NCBI GenBank assembly: GCA_903873715.1
Contig: CAIQPS010000030.1
Span: forward strand, 1-64,000
DNA: 64,000 bases
Direction of reading: 5' to 3'
Source of the DNA: an uncultured Actinomycetes bacterium
GTDB lineage: Bacteria; Actinomycetota; Thermoleophilia; RBG-16-64-13
Shown: piece by piece, positions 19,516 through 28,946 of the stretch
Position numbering within the stretch: position 1 is the first letter of the stretch
How the letters are laid out: every line of letters begins with the position of its first letter
Notes under the pieces: generated by a model
What the model saw: only the letters and a program-made list of their open reading frames with translations
Database searches by the model: none
Told to the model about the DNA's origin: nothing
Position numbers and translations under genes: made by a program

Positions 19516-20925
19516 ATGGACGAGCGCCCGGTAATAGTCTGGTTCAGACGCGATCTTCGCGTCGCTGACAACCCCGCACTGCTGCACGCCGCCGGCGTCG
19601 GGGCGCCGGTGGTGCCGGTGTATGCCGCCGGGTGGGAGCGAGACGATCCCTGGAGGCCGGGCTCCGCCGGTCGCTGGTGGCTGGAGCGCTCTGTGGCAGC
19701 CCTGGCGGAGTCTCTGGCCGCCCTCGGGGCGCCGCTGCTGGTGCTGCCCGGCACGGCGGAGCAAGAGCTTCCGGCTTTGGCCGGGCGCCTGGGCGCCGGC
19801 GAGGTGGTCTGGAACCGCCTGCTCGAGCCCAACGTGCGGGTGGCTGACGCGCGCGTCGCCGAAGTGCTGGAACGAGATGGGGTGGCGACCCGGACCTTCA
19901 ATGCCGGTTCGCTGTTCGAGCCGGAGGGGCTCTTCGCCCGCTCCGGCCGGCCGTTCGCCCAGTTCACGCCGTTCTGGCGCACGTGCCTCTCCCTGCCCGA
20001 CCCGGAAGCGCCCTTGCCTGCGCCGGCCCGGCTGCGCGGCCTGGGTCTGGGCGGCGGGGCGGCCGCGAGCATGCCCGATCAGGCCGGGTCGTCGTGGCGC
20101 CCCGGTGATACCGGCGTCGTCTGGTACCCGGGGGAGCCGGGGGGCGGACAGAGGCTGGGTGAGTTCCTCGACTGCTGCGTCGCGGTCTACCACTCCGGCC
20201 GCGAAGTCCCCGCCATCGACGGTACGTCGCGCCTGTCGCCTCACCTCCACTTCGGCGAGATAGGTCCCCGCCAGGTGTGGGAGGCCGTCCGCCGGGTGGA
20301 GGAGAAGGCCTGGAGGGGCCGCCGCGGTCTCCCAGCGGACCCGCCCCCGGGCGGCGCGGCCGACCCCACCGAGGGCGCAGAGTCGTTCCTGCGCCAACTC
20401 GGCTGGCGCGAGTTCGCCCAGTACATCCTCTTCCATTCCCCGTGGATACCGGAGGCTCCGTTCCGGCCCGAGTTCTCCCGTTTCCCCTGGCAGGACGATC
20501 CAGCCGGCTTCGACGCCTGGGCGGCGGGGGAGACCGGATACCCGCTGGTGGACGCCGGCATGAAGCAACTCCTCACCGAGGGGTGGATGCACAACCGGGT
20601 ACGCATGGTGGCCGCTTCGTTCCTCACCAAGGACCTGCTCATCCCCTGGCAGGAGGGCGCCGGGTTCTTCTGGGAACATCTCGTGGACGCAGACCTCGCC
20701 AACAACACTCTTGGCTGGCAGTGGACGGCAGGGTCCGGGCCGGACGCCGCCCCGTACTTCAGGGTGTTCAACCCGGCACTGCAGGCCGGCCGCTACGACC
20801 CGGCCGGAGAGTACGTCCGGCGGTGGGCCGGGCCGCACACGCCCAGCCGGCCCATCGTCGAGCACGACCGGGCCAGAGTGCGCGCACTGGCCGCGTTCCA
20901 CGGCCTCCGCGAGGGGAGATCCTAG
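19516..20925 (+). CDS. phr: Deoxyribodipyrimidine photolyase / cryptochrome family
   Basis: VIVWFRRDLRVADNPALLHA, MKQLLTEGWMHNRVRMVAASFLTKDLLIPW, ANNTLGWQWTAGSGPDAAPYFRVFNP. Confidence 0.96.
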   Translation: MDERPVIVWFRRDLRVADNPALLHAAGVGAPVVPVYAAGWERDDPWRPGSAGRWWLERSVAALAESLAALGAPLLVLPGTAEQELPALAGRLGAGEVVWNRLLEPNVRVADARVAEVLERDGVATRTFNAGSLFEPEGLFARSGRPFAQFTPFWRTCLSLPDPEAPLPAPARLRGLGLGGGAAASMPDQAGSSWRPGDTGVVWYPGEPGGGQRLGEFLDCCVAVYHSGREVPAIDGTSRLSPHLHFGEIGPRQVWEAVRRVEEKAWRGRRGLPADPPPGGAADPTEGAESFLRQLGWREFAQYILFHSPWIPEAPFRPEFSRFPWQDDPAGFDAWAAGETGYPLVDAGMKQLLTEGWMHNRVRMVAASFLTKDLLIPWQEGAGFFWEHLVDADLANNTLGWQWTAGSGPDAAPYFRVFNPALQAGRYDPAGEYVRRWAGPHTPSRPIVEHDRARVRALAAFHGLREGRS

Positions 20926-21160
20926 GGCTCTTTCACCTCGTGGTCACCAGTCTCTTGCCAAGCGCTATGCAAGTATGAGACGTTCTAGGCAATCAGGGTG
21001 ACCGGCCAGCCCCGGCCCGATGCTCGGGGGTGGCCGGCCGGCATACCGCCGGCATCATCCTGGGTCCAAGGGTTACGTGGGACGGCGTTTCGGCGGTGCC
21101 CCATGTCCCTCTGCTGGAGTAGGGCGTGAGCGCACGACAAGGGCAGGAGAGGAGAGGGCC

Positions 21161-22762
21161 ATGGCAGTCGATACGAAGGTGGCGGCGGAGATATCGATCG
21201 AGAGGCAGATGCTCAAGCGGTCGCTGACGCTGCTGCCTCTGTTCGGGATCATCTTCTTCACAGTCTGCGGGGGCACGTTCGGCATCGAGGGGCTCTTCGC
21301 GTCCGGCGCGGGGATGGCCCTGTTGCTGATATGCATCACGCCCATCGTCTACAGCATCCCCAACATGCTGATGGTCCGTGAGCTCCAATCGATGATGCCG
21401 GTGGAGGGCAGCTACTACCACTGGACGAAGCAGGCGTTCGGGCCCGGCACCGGCTTCCTCACAGGTTGGATGAACTGGGTGATGTCCTGGGTGGACGTGT
21501 CGATCTACCCGGTGCTCGCCGTGACCTATCTCGGGTACTGGTTCCCGGTCATCGACAACGGGACGAGTTGGCTGCCGGCCTGGGCGGTGCAATGGATCAT
21601 CGCCATCGTCATCATCTGGCTGATCTCGCTTCTGCAGATGCGGGGAGCGAAGCTCGCCGGTCTCACCAGCGTGTGGCTGGGGGCCATCCTGCTGATCCCC
21701 ATCGTCATCATGACCGTGGTCGGTTTCTACAACTGGGGGGCCCACGGCAGTTCCTTCCAGATGTCGTTCCTCCCGACGGGGACCGGCGCCTACGACGCGT
21801 TCGCCTTGGGTCTCTGGGTGGTGATGTGGAACTACATGGGCTGGGAGCTTCCCACCTCGGCCGGCGACGAGATCGTGAAACCGAAGCGCACGTACCCGCT
21901 CGCCATGCTGCTCGTGCTGATCGCCGCGGTCGCCGTCTACCTCCTGCCGACGGTCGCCTCGATGTACGGGGGCGCGGGCGACGACGGCAAGTACGCGTTG
22001 TGGGGTATCGAGGCCAGCGATGAGAGTGTGGGCATCGGGCCCGACCTGGAGGCGGCGGGCATGACCCCCGACCAGATCCAAGCCGCGGGGGTCGACACGA
22101 CGGCCGCGGAGGGCTGGTTCCTGCCGGACATGGGCAGGGCGGTCGCAGAGAAGGCGACGGGCACCGGCAGCGGCTTCGCGGGGTTCCTGGGCACGTTCCT
22201 GACCATCGGGGCGGTCCTCAGCATGTTGGGGCTGTTCATCGGGAACAGCGTGTCGTCCACCCGGGTGCCATTCGCCCTTTCGGAGGACGGCATGATGCCC
22301 AAGGCATTGGTGCGCGTCCATCGCAAATGGGGCACGCCGTTCATGGCGATCATCCTCTGCGGTGTGCTCTTCACGGTGTTCTCGGTCAACAAGTTCTCGA
22401 GTCTGGTGGTCATCGACGTGCTGCTGAACTCGCTGACGCTCCTGCTCCAGTTCGCAGCGCTGTGGAGGCTCCGCTTCACCCGGCCCGACGTACCTCGCAA
22501 CAAGATCCCCGGAGGGTGGGCCGGTCTGGTCATCGCCACCATCCTGCCCGCGGCCATCATCTGCCTTGCGATCTACTGGCAGGTGCGGGACGAGGGGCTG
22601 TGGGCGATCTGGGGCGCTCTGATAACGGTCGGCGCAGGGATCGTCATGTATTTCGTGATGAAGTTCTGGGTGAAGCCGGGTGTCCCGGACATCGACCCCT
22701 TCGTGCTCGGTGACGGTCACGGGGAGGCCGAGCCCGTGCCGGTGCGAGTCACGCCCCGCTGA
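21161..22762 (+). CDS. APC family amino acid permease
   Basis: Multiple hydrophobic segments; VCGGTFGIEGLFASGAGMALL, SAGDEIVKPKRTYPLAML; ATG 21161 chosen. Confidence 0.88.
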   Translation: MAVDTKVAAEISIERQMLKRSLTLLPLFGIIFFTVCGGTFGIEGLFASGAGMALLLICITPIVYSIPNMLMVRELQSMMPVEGSYYHWTKQAFGPGTGFLTGWMNWVMSWVDVSIYPVLAVTYLGYWFPVIDNGTSWLPAWAVQWIIAIVIIWLISLLQMRGAKLAGLTSVWLGAILLIPIVIMTVVGFYNWGAHGSSFQMSFLPTGTGAYDAFALGLWVVMWNYMGWELPTSAGDEIVKPKRTYPLAMLLVLIAAVAVYLLPTVASMYGGAGDDGKYALWGIEASDESVGIGPDLEAAGMTPDQIQAAGVDTTAAEGWFLPDMGRAVAEKATGTGSGFAGFLGTFLTIGAVLSMLGLFIGNSVSSTRVPFALSEDGMMPKALVRVHRKWGTPFMAIILCGVLFTVFSVNKFSSLVVIDVLLNSLTLLLQFAALWRLRFTRPDVPRNKIPGGWAGLVIATILPAAIICLAIYWQVRDEGLWAIWGALITVGAGIVMYFVMKFWVKPGVPDIDPFVLGDGHGEAEPVPVRVTPR

Positions 22763-22803
22763 TCTCTTTTGCTTCAAGCCACTGTCAACAAGTCGAGGAG
22801 CGT

Positions 22804-24018
22804 GTGATGAAAGTCCTTCTGGTGGGTGTCGGCGGAGTGGGCGAAGCCCTGGCAGTCATCTCCAAAGACAAGCCCTGGCTCGAGAAGCTCGTCCTGTGCG
22901 ACTACAACGTCGAACGGGCCAGGGAGGTCCAGGCCAAGCTCGAAGACGCCGACCGTTTCCCCGTCGAGTTCATCGACGCGGGGAACAAGGACCAGATCGT
23001 CGCCCTGGCCAAGAAGCACGGGGTGGACCTCATCCACAACTCGGTGGACCCGGTCTTCAACGAGGCCATATTCGACGCGGCCTACGAGGCCGGCTGCAAC
23101 TACATGGACATGGCCATGACCCTGTCGACGCCGCATCCCGAAGACCCCTTCAGCAAGCCGGGCATCAAGCTGGGCGACTACCAGTTCGAGCGCGCCGCCG
23201 ACTGGGAGAAGAAGGGTCTCCTGGCGCTGGTCGGCATGGGTGTGGAGCCGGGTATGGCGGACGTGTTCGCCCGCTACGCAGAGAAGCACCTCTTCGACGA
23301 CATCGAGGAGATCGGCATCCGCGACGGCGCCAACCTGGAGGTCCGCGGTTACGACTTCGCTCCCAACTTCTCCATCTGGACGACCATCGAGGAGTGCCTC
23401 AACCCGCCGGTGGTGTGGGAGAAAGGCAAGGACTGGTTCACGACGCCGCCCTTCTCCGAGGGCGAGGTGTTCGACTTCCCCGAAGGCATCGGCCCGGTGG
23501 AGTGCGTCAACGTGGAGCACGAGGAGGTGCTGCTGGTGCCGCGCTGGGTCAAGTGCAAGCGCGTGACCTTCAAGTACGGCCTCGGCGACGAGTTCATCGG
23601 CGTGCTCAAGACCATCAAGATGCTCGGTCTGGACAACCGCTTCCCCATCGACGTCAAAGGGGTGAAGGTCGCTCCGCGCGACGTCGTGGCTGCCTGCCTC
23701 CCCGATCCGGCCCATCTCGGCGACCAGATGTTCGGCAAGACCTGCGCCGGCACGTGGGTCAAGGGCACCAAAGACGGCAAGCCGCGGCAGGTGTACCTGT
23801 ATCAGGTGGCCGACAACGAGACCTGCATGCGAGACTATGGCGTTCAGGCGGTCGTCTGGCAGACGGCCGTCGGTCCGGTCATCGCTTGGGATCTGCTCCA
23901 GAGCGGGACTTGGCAGGGCAAGGGCGTGTTGGGTCCCGAAGCCTTCGATCCGGACCCGTTCATGGAGCTCATGCCCACCTACGATTTCCCGTGGGGGATG
24001 AAGGAGATGCCTGCGTAA
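22804..24018 (+). CDS. Saccharopine dehydrogenase family protein
   Basis: MKVLLVGVGGVGEALAVIS Rossmann start, NYMDMAMT, GVEPGMADVFARYAE. Confidence 0.85.
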   Translation: MMKVLLVGVGGVGEALAVISKDKPWLEKLVLCDYNVERAREVQAKLEDADRFPVEFIDAGNKDQIVALAKKHGVDLIHNSVDPVFNEAIFDAAYEAGCNYMDMAMTLSTPHPEDPFSKPGIKLGDYQFERAADWEKKGLLALVGMGVEPGMADVFARYAEKHLFDDIEEIGIRDGANLEVRGYDFAPNFSIWTTIEECLNPPVVWEKGKDWFTTPPFSEGEVFDFPEGIGPVECVNVEHEEVLLVPRWVKCKRVTFKYGLGDEFIGVLKTIKMLGLDNRFPIDVKGVKVAPRDVVAACLPDPAHLGDQMFGKTCAGTWVKGTKDGKPRQVYLYQVADNETCMRDYGVQAVVWQTAVGPVIAWDLLQSGTWQGKGVLGPEAFDPDPFMELMPTYDFPWGMKEMPA

Positions 24019-24020
24019 CC

Positions 24021-24281
24021 GTGAGCAGGGAGAAGGTACTGTTCCGCACCCACTCGGCGCCCTTCCAGGCGCCGCAGTGGTCTGTGGGAAGTTTCGTGGA
24101 CCATCAGGGCACCGTGTACAAGGTCACCCGATGGAAGGAACTGCGCCCCCTCTCGCTGGACCGCGGCGGCATGCTGCGGGAGTGGGAGGTCTACGGGCGC
24201 AAGGCCTCCAGCAAAGAGGTCAGTGACGATCTGATGAGCGGCTTGGAGGAGCTCCTGCGGGGCGAGGACGAGAAGGACTGA
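24021..24281 (+). CDS. Small hypothetical protein (86 aa)
   Basis: GTG start 2 nt after the previous stop; VSREKVLFRTHSAPFQAPQWSVGSFVDHQGTVYKV... Confidence 0.6.
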   Translation: MSREKVLFRTHSAPFQAPQWSVGSFVDHQGTVYKVTRWKELRPLSLDRGGMLREWEVYGRKASSKEVSDDLMSGLEELLRGEDEKD

Positions 24282-24408
24282 GTCCCGGCCGCAGGCGCCC
24301 GGGCCAGCGCGGCCGCCACTTTGCGGTGCCGTCTAGTATGATGGCCCGGTCCCTGATTGACATACAGACCATCTACCTATTCGAACATGACCGGAGAGGG
24401 GCGATAGT

Positions 24409-25791
24409 ATGACGGGTTCAGCCAAAGTAGAGCGTTCGAGGATCGCTGAACTCATGGAACGCGAGGAGAAGCGTCTCGAGGATGCGACTCCCAAGTCGTT
24501 CGAACTGTACAAGCGGGCGGCGAAGTCGCTGCCCATGGGAGTCTCCTCGAGCTACCAGGCTCGCGACCCCTATCCCTTGTACTTCACTCACGGCAAAGGC
24601 TCCAAGATCTACTCGGTCGACGGGCTGGAGCTCAGTGACTTCCACAACGGCTTCGGCTGCATGGTCCAGGGCCATGCGCACCCGGCCATCGTGGAGGCCA
24701 TCCAGAAGCGTTGCGAGCTCGGCACCCAGTTCGCGCTGCCCACGGAAGACTCCATCATCGTGGCCGAGACCCTGGCCCAGAACTTCAAGCTGCCCAAGTG
24801 GCGCTTCGTGAACTCCGGTTCCGAGGCCACCATGGACGCCATCCGCATCGCCCGCGCCGTCACCGGCCGCGACACGATCATGAAGATCTTCGGCTCCTAC
24901 CACGGCCACCACGACTACGTCATGGTCAGCCTGGGCATCGCCGACTGGGGCGACATCGGCCAGCGCGACAACTACAAGTCGGTCTCCTACGGCAAGGGCA
25001 TCCCGCAGGCCGTCATCGACATGACCGCCGCGGTGCCGTTCAACGACGCTCCCATGATGGAAGCCCGCATCCAGCACCTCATCGACGAGGGCCGGAAGCC
25101 GGCGTGCGTGATCATGGAAGCCGCCATGATGAACCTGGGCGTCGTCCTTCCGGAGCCCGGATATCTCGAGGCAGTGCGCGAGATCACCAAGAAGCACGGC
25201 ATCGTGCTCATCTTCGACGAAGTGAAGACCGGCATCTGCTCCGCCGCCGGCGGCGCGGTCGAGCGCTTCGGCGTCGTGCCGGACATGGTCACCCTCGCCA
25301 AGGCCCTGGCCGGCGGTCTGCCGTCGGGCGCTATCGGCGCGAGCGAGGAAGTCATGGCCGTGGTGGAATCCGGCAAGGTCTATCAGGTGGGCACCTACAG
25401 CGGCAACCCGCTGTCCATGGCCGCCGCCCGGGCCAGCCTCGAGCAGGTCATGACCCCGGACGCCTACAAGCACCTCAACTACCTCAACGACCGCCTCATC
25501 ACCGAGTGCGACGCCGTCTGCGCCAAGTACGACTTCCCCGGGTACACCGTGGGCATCTCGTCCAAGGGCTGCGTCAACTTCGCGAGCGGCAAGATCGTCG
25601 ACTACGAGACCTTCATCAAGTATCAGGACTTCGAGCTCTGCAACCTCGCGTGGCTGTACAACATCAACCGCGGCGTCATCATGGCGCCCGGCCGCGAGGA
25701 AGAGTGGACCCTCTCGGTGCAGCACACCGACGCCGACATCGACAAGTACGTCAACGCGTTCGACGAGCTGATCCGGGACGTGACCGCCTAG
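24409..25791 (+). CDS. Class III aminotransferase (glutamate-1-semialdehyde aminomutase-like)
   Basis: GCMVQGHAHPAIVEAI, FVNSGSEATMDAIRIARAVTGRD, LIFDEVKTG, TLAKALAGGLPSGAIG. Confidence 0.9.
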   Translation: MTGSAKVERSRIAELMEREEKRLEDATPKSFELYKRAAKSLPMGVSSSYQARDPYPLYFTHGKGSKIYSVDGLELSDFHNGFGCMVQGHAHPAIVEAIQKRCELGTQFALPTEDSIIVAETLAQNFKLPKWRFVNSGSEATMDAIRIARAVTGRDTIMKIFGSYHGHHDYVMVSLGIADWGDIGQRDNYKSVSYGKGIPQAVIDMTAAVPFNDAPMMEARIQHLIDEGRKPACVIMEAAMMNLGVVLPEPGYLEAVREITKKHGIVLIFDEVKTGICSAAGGAVERFGVVPDMVTLAKALAGGLPSGAIGASEEVMAVVESGKVYQVGTYSGNPLSMAAARASLEQVMTPDAYKHLNYLNDRLITECDAVCAKYDFPGYTVGISSKGCVNFASGKIVDYETFIKYQDFELCNLAWLYNINRGVIMAPGREEEWTLSVQHTDADIDKYVNAFDELIRDVTA

Positions 25792-25816
25792 GCCTCCCGC
25801 GACATCCGCGACTGCT

Positions 25817-25851
25817 GGGGCTCCCCGCCGTGCCGGCGGGGAGCCCCTTTT
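25817..25851 (+). terminator. Rho-independent terminator
   Basis: GGGGCTCCCCGCC-gtgcc-GGCGGGGAGCCCC-TTTT, perfect 13-bp stem. Confidence 0.93.
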
Positions 25852-26005
25852 CCATCCAGGCGGCGATCGCCGGTCAAGGTCGACCCCGGTCTATCCATCG
25901 ACGGGTTTTCGGCCTAGAGTGGAGTCGTCTCCGTGGTCCGACACCGAGGGAGAAGACATTGGCGATCAGTCTGCGGCGCGTCCCCGAGCCCCGGGCGGTG
26001 CCTCG

Positions 26006-26536
26006 ATGATATGCATCGGGCTGTTGGGTCCCGAGGATGCACCGGAGTTGCTGCGGGCCATCGAGGGGAGCCGGGGCCTGCATGAGCCCTGGATCTACCT
26101 GCCCTCGACCGAACAGGCCCTGCGGGAGGACTTGGGGCGGCCCGCCGAGATGCGCCTCGGCTATGGTATCCGCGAGCCGGGAGGGCGTCTGGCGGGCGTG
26201 GTCAACATCAACTCGATCATCCGCGGGCCGTTCCAGAACGCGTTCCTCGGCTACTACGCGCTGTCGCCGTTCGCGGGCCTGGGGTACATGCGCGCAGGTA
26301 TGGCGGCCGTGCTCGAAAGGGCGTTCGGCGAACACGGGCTGCACAGGGTGGAAGCCAACATCCAGCCCGAGAACTTGCGTTCCGCCCGCCTGGTGCTGAG
26401 CCTGGGCTTCCGCCTGGAGGGGCGTTCACCCCGCTATCTCCAGGTGGGAGGCCGCTGGAGGGACCACGACCGGTACGCGCTCACCGCCGAGGAGTGGGCG
26501 GGGGCTGGGCCGGACGGGGGTCAGCCGGACGGATAG
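26006..26536 (+). CDS. GNAT family acetyltransferase (RimJ/RimL-like)
   Basis: GYMRAGMAAVLERAFGEHGLHRVEANIQPENLRSARLVLSLGFRLEGRSPRYLQVGGRWRDHDRYAL. Confidence 0.9.
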   Translation: MICIGLLGPEDAPELLRAIEGSRGLHEPWIYLPSTEQALREDLGRPAEMRLGYGIREPGGRLAGVVNINSIIRGPFQNAFLGYYALSPFAGLGYMRAGMAAVLERAFGEHGLHRVEANIQPENLRSARLVLSLGFRLEGRSPRYLQVGGRWRDHDRYALTAEEWAGAGPDGGQPDG

Positions 26537-26548
26537 CCGCCGGAGCGG

Positions 26549-27592
26549 CTAGCAGCAGCCGTCGCAGGGCTGGTCGCCGGCAGCCGGACCGTCGGGCGCC
26601 GCACCTCCCGGCGATATCTCCATCGTGTACGGGTTGTACAGCCTGGGCCGGCTCTCGTTCACGTAGAGCTGGAAGATGTCCGGCCGGTTGTAGTGCCCGG
26701 CGAAATCGTGGCGCAACTTGGTGGCTATGCAGAGTTCCAGGTTGCAGTCGGCGTAGATGATGCCCTCTTCCGCTCCCATGGGACCGGCCAGGATGCGCTG
26801 GTTCGGGCCGACGATCACGGAGCCGCCGCAGCAGTCGGGGTCGCGCAGGAAGGCCTCACCCTCGGGGCCTACCTGGAGCTTGGCGATCATGTCCTCGTCG
26901 ACCGTGCCGCAGGGGGAGATCACGAAGGCCTTGCTCATCTGCGCGAAGGCCTGCGAATCCACGGACACCCGGATGCGCATGGGGTCGCCGCTGGTAGGGA
27001 AGTGGTTGGGCCAGCTGCTGATGTGGAACCGCGTGCCCTGCGCGATGAACGCGAACGCCGCGAGCGGGTTAGAGTTCTCCCCGCAGATGAGTCCGCTGAT
27101 GGGGCCGAACTCGGTGGGGATGGCCTTCATCGTGTCGCCGTAGCCCCCGGTGTGGACCAGGCGTTCGCCGACGGTGGGCATGACCTTCACGTGGCGCCCG
27201 AGGAACGAGCCGTCCGGGCCGATGAACAGCTGCGAGTTGTACATAGTGCCGGTGGTGTCGGGCAGCTTCTCGCACGCGCCCATGATCACGTAGGCGGCGG
27301 CTTCGCGCGCCGCGGCGCAGAGCTTGTCAAAATCGGGACTGGGCACTTCCAGCGAGTTCTTGAACAGCTCGACGGCCAGCTTGTTGGCGATGGCGCCCGT
27401 CGCCGGGTGGTGGTGATACCAGATGGGATGGGTGGGGATGAACCCTTCGGGGAAGGCGATGAGCTTCGCGCCGCCGGCCGCGGCCTCAGCGATCAGCCGG
27501 CAGGCCTTGTCCACCGAGGCTTCACGGTCGAGGAACACTGAGGCGGCCTGCACCGCCGCGACCTTGACCACCGGATACACGTCGCCACTCAT
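26549..27592 (-). CDS. Nitrilase / carbon-nitrogen hydrolase superfamily protein
   Basis: KLIAFPEGFIP (Glu), GRHVKVMPTVGER (Lys), SGLICGENSNPLAAFA (Cys). Confidence 0.9.
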   Translation of the reverse strand: MSGDVYPVVKVAAVQAASVFLDREASVDKACRLIAEAAAGGAKLIAFPEGFIPTHPIWYHHHPATGAIANKLAVELFKNSLEVPSPDFDKLCAAAREAAAYVIMGACEKLPDTTGTMYNSQLFIGPDGSFLGRHVKVMPTVGERLVHTGGYGDTMKAIPTEFGPISGLICGENSNPLAAFAFIAQGTRFHISSWPNHFPTSGDPMRIRVSVDSQAFAQMSKAFVISPCGTVDEDMIAKLQVGPEGEAFLRDPDCCGGSVIVGPNQRILAGPMGAEEGIIYADCNLELCIATKLRHDFAGHYNRPDIFQLYVNESRPRLYNPYTMEISPGGAAPDGPAAGDQPCDGCC

Positions 27593-27778
27593 GGCATTTC
27601 CCTTCAGTTTGCGGGGAGTCCTCCACGATGTTAGCACTCACTCACTTCTGCTGAGGGAGCGTCTGCGGTGCTCGGAGCGGGCAGGGGCTGCGATGACCGG
27701 CGCGCGGCGGGGTATCCTCATAGCGATACGATCAGCGAGCGCGCGCCACACCGCGGCGCGCCCGGACACGGAGGACGG

Positions 27779-28279
27779 ATGGAGGAGATCTTTACCCGCC
27801 GCAGCATCCGCAGGTACATGGCGGAGCCCGTCTCCGACGAGCAGGTGACCGATATCATCCGCGCCGGCATGGCCGCGCCGTCCGCGGGCAACCAGCAGCC
27901 TTGGGCGTTCGTTGTGGTGCGCGACCAGGCGGTGCGCGACGTCATAGCGGACGCCAATCCATACGGTGGCATGGCCAGCGACGCCCCCGTGGTCATCGTG
28001 CTGTGTGCCGACATGAGCAGGGACAACCGCCCCGGCTTCTGGCCCCAGGATTGCGCCGCCGCCACGCAGAACATGCTCCTCGCCGCCCACGCCATGGGTC
28101 TGGGGGCCGTCTGGTGCGGCACGTATCCCCGGGAGGAGCGGATGGGTCCCATCAAGGAAGTGCTCGGGCTCCCCGAAGGCATCATCCCGTTCTCGGTCGT
28201 CCCGGTGGGGTATCCGGCCGAGCATCCCGCTCAGGCGGACCGCTTCGACGCCCGCCGCATCCATTACGATCGTTGGTAG
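27779..28279 (+). CDS. Nitroreductase family protein
   Basis: MEEIFTRRSIRRYMAEPVSDEQVTDIIRAGMAAPSAGNQQPWAFVVVRD. Confidence 0.93.
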   Translation: MEEIFTRRSIRRYMAEPVSDEQVTDIIRAGMAAPSAGNQQPWAFVVVRDQAVRDVIADANPYGGMASDAPVVIVLCADMSRDNRPGFWPQDCAAATQNMLLAAHAMGLGAVWCGTYPREERMGPIKEVLGLPEGIIPFSVVPVGYPAEHPAQADRFDARRIHYDRW

Positions 28280-28289
28280 GGAGGAAGAC

Positions 28290-28871
28290 ATGAAGAAGTC
28301 GCTCGGCCCCGGTACCTGGCTGTATCCGACCCCTGTGTTCGTGGTGGGCACCTACGACGCGGCCGGCAAGCCGAACGTCATGACCGTCGCGTGGGGCGGT
28401 ATCTGCTGCAGCAAACCGCCGTGCGTGGCCATCTCCGTGCGAAAGGCCACCTACACCTACGCCAGCCTCATGGAGAAGAAGGAGTTCACCATCAGCATCC
28501 CCACCGAGAAGCAGGTGGTCCCAGCGGACTTCTTCGGCACGGCCTCCGGCCGCGACACCGACAAGTTCGCCGCCGCCGGGCTGACGCCGGTGCGCAGCGA
28601 GCTGGTGCATGCGCCGTACGTCGGCGAGTTCCCCTTCGTGCTTGAGTGCCGGATCGTCCACGTGGCCGAGCTCGGCCTGCACACGCTCTTCGCCGCCGAG
28701 ATACTGGACGTCAAGGTGGACGAGTCCTGCCTGGACGAACGCGGCCGCCCGACCGCGGCGCTCATGAGACCCATCTGGTGGGGTCCCAGCGAGAACCGGT
28801 ACTACGGCACCGGGGAGGATCTGGGCAAGGGCTTCGCGGTCGGCCGGGTGTTGCAGCCGGGCGGCGACTGA
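28290..28871 (+). CDS. Flavin reductase / flavoredoxin family protein
   Basis: TYDAAGKPNVMTVAWGGICCSKPPCVAISVRKATYTYASLMEKKEFTISIPTE. Confidence 0.88.
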   Translation: MKKSLGPGTWLYPTPVFVVGTYDAAGKPNVMTVAWGGICCSKPPCVAISVRKATYTYASLMEKKEFTISIPTEKQVVPADFFGTASGRDTDKFAAAGLTPVRSELVHAPYVGEFPFVLECRIVHVAELGLHTLFAAEILDVKVDESCLDERGRPTAALMRPIWWGPSENRYYGTGEDLGKGFAVGRVLQPGGD

Positions 28872-28946
28872 CGGCTGGCTCGAGCAAACGCTTGTTGGGG
28901 ACCGCACCGCTTCCGTAGCGAGCGCTTACTAGGTTATGATGGCCCG

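Noticed and set aside
19402-20901. N-terminal extension of the minus-strand VOC protein (618-aa ORF)
   Set aside because: Overlaps phr antisense; the VOC domain begins at an internal ATG (19401) and is complete by itself.
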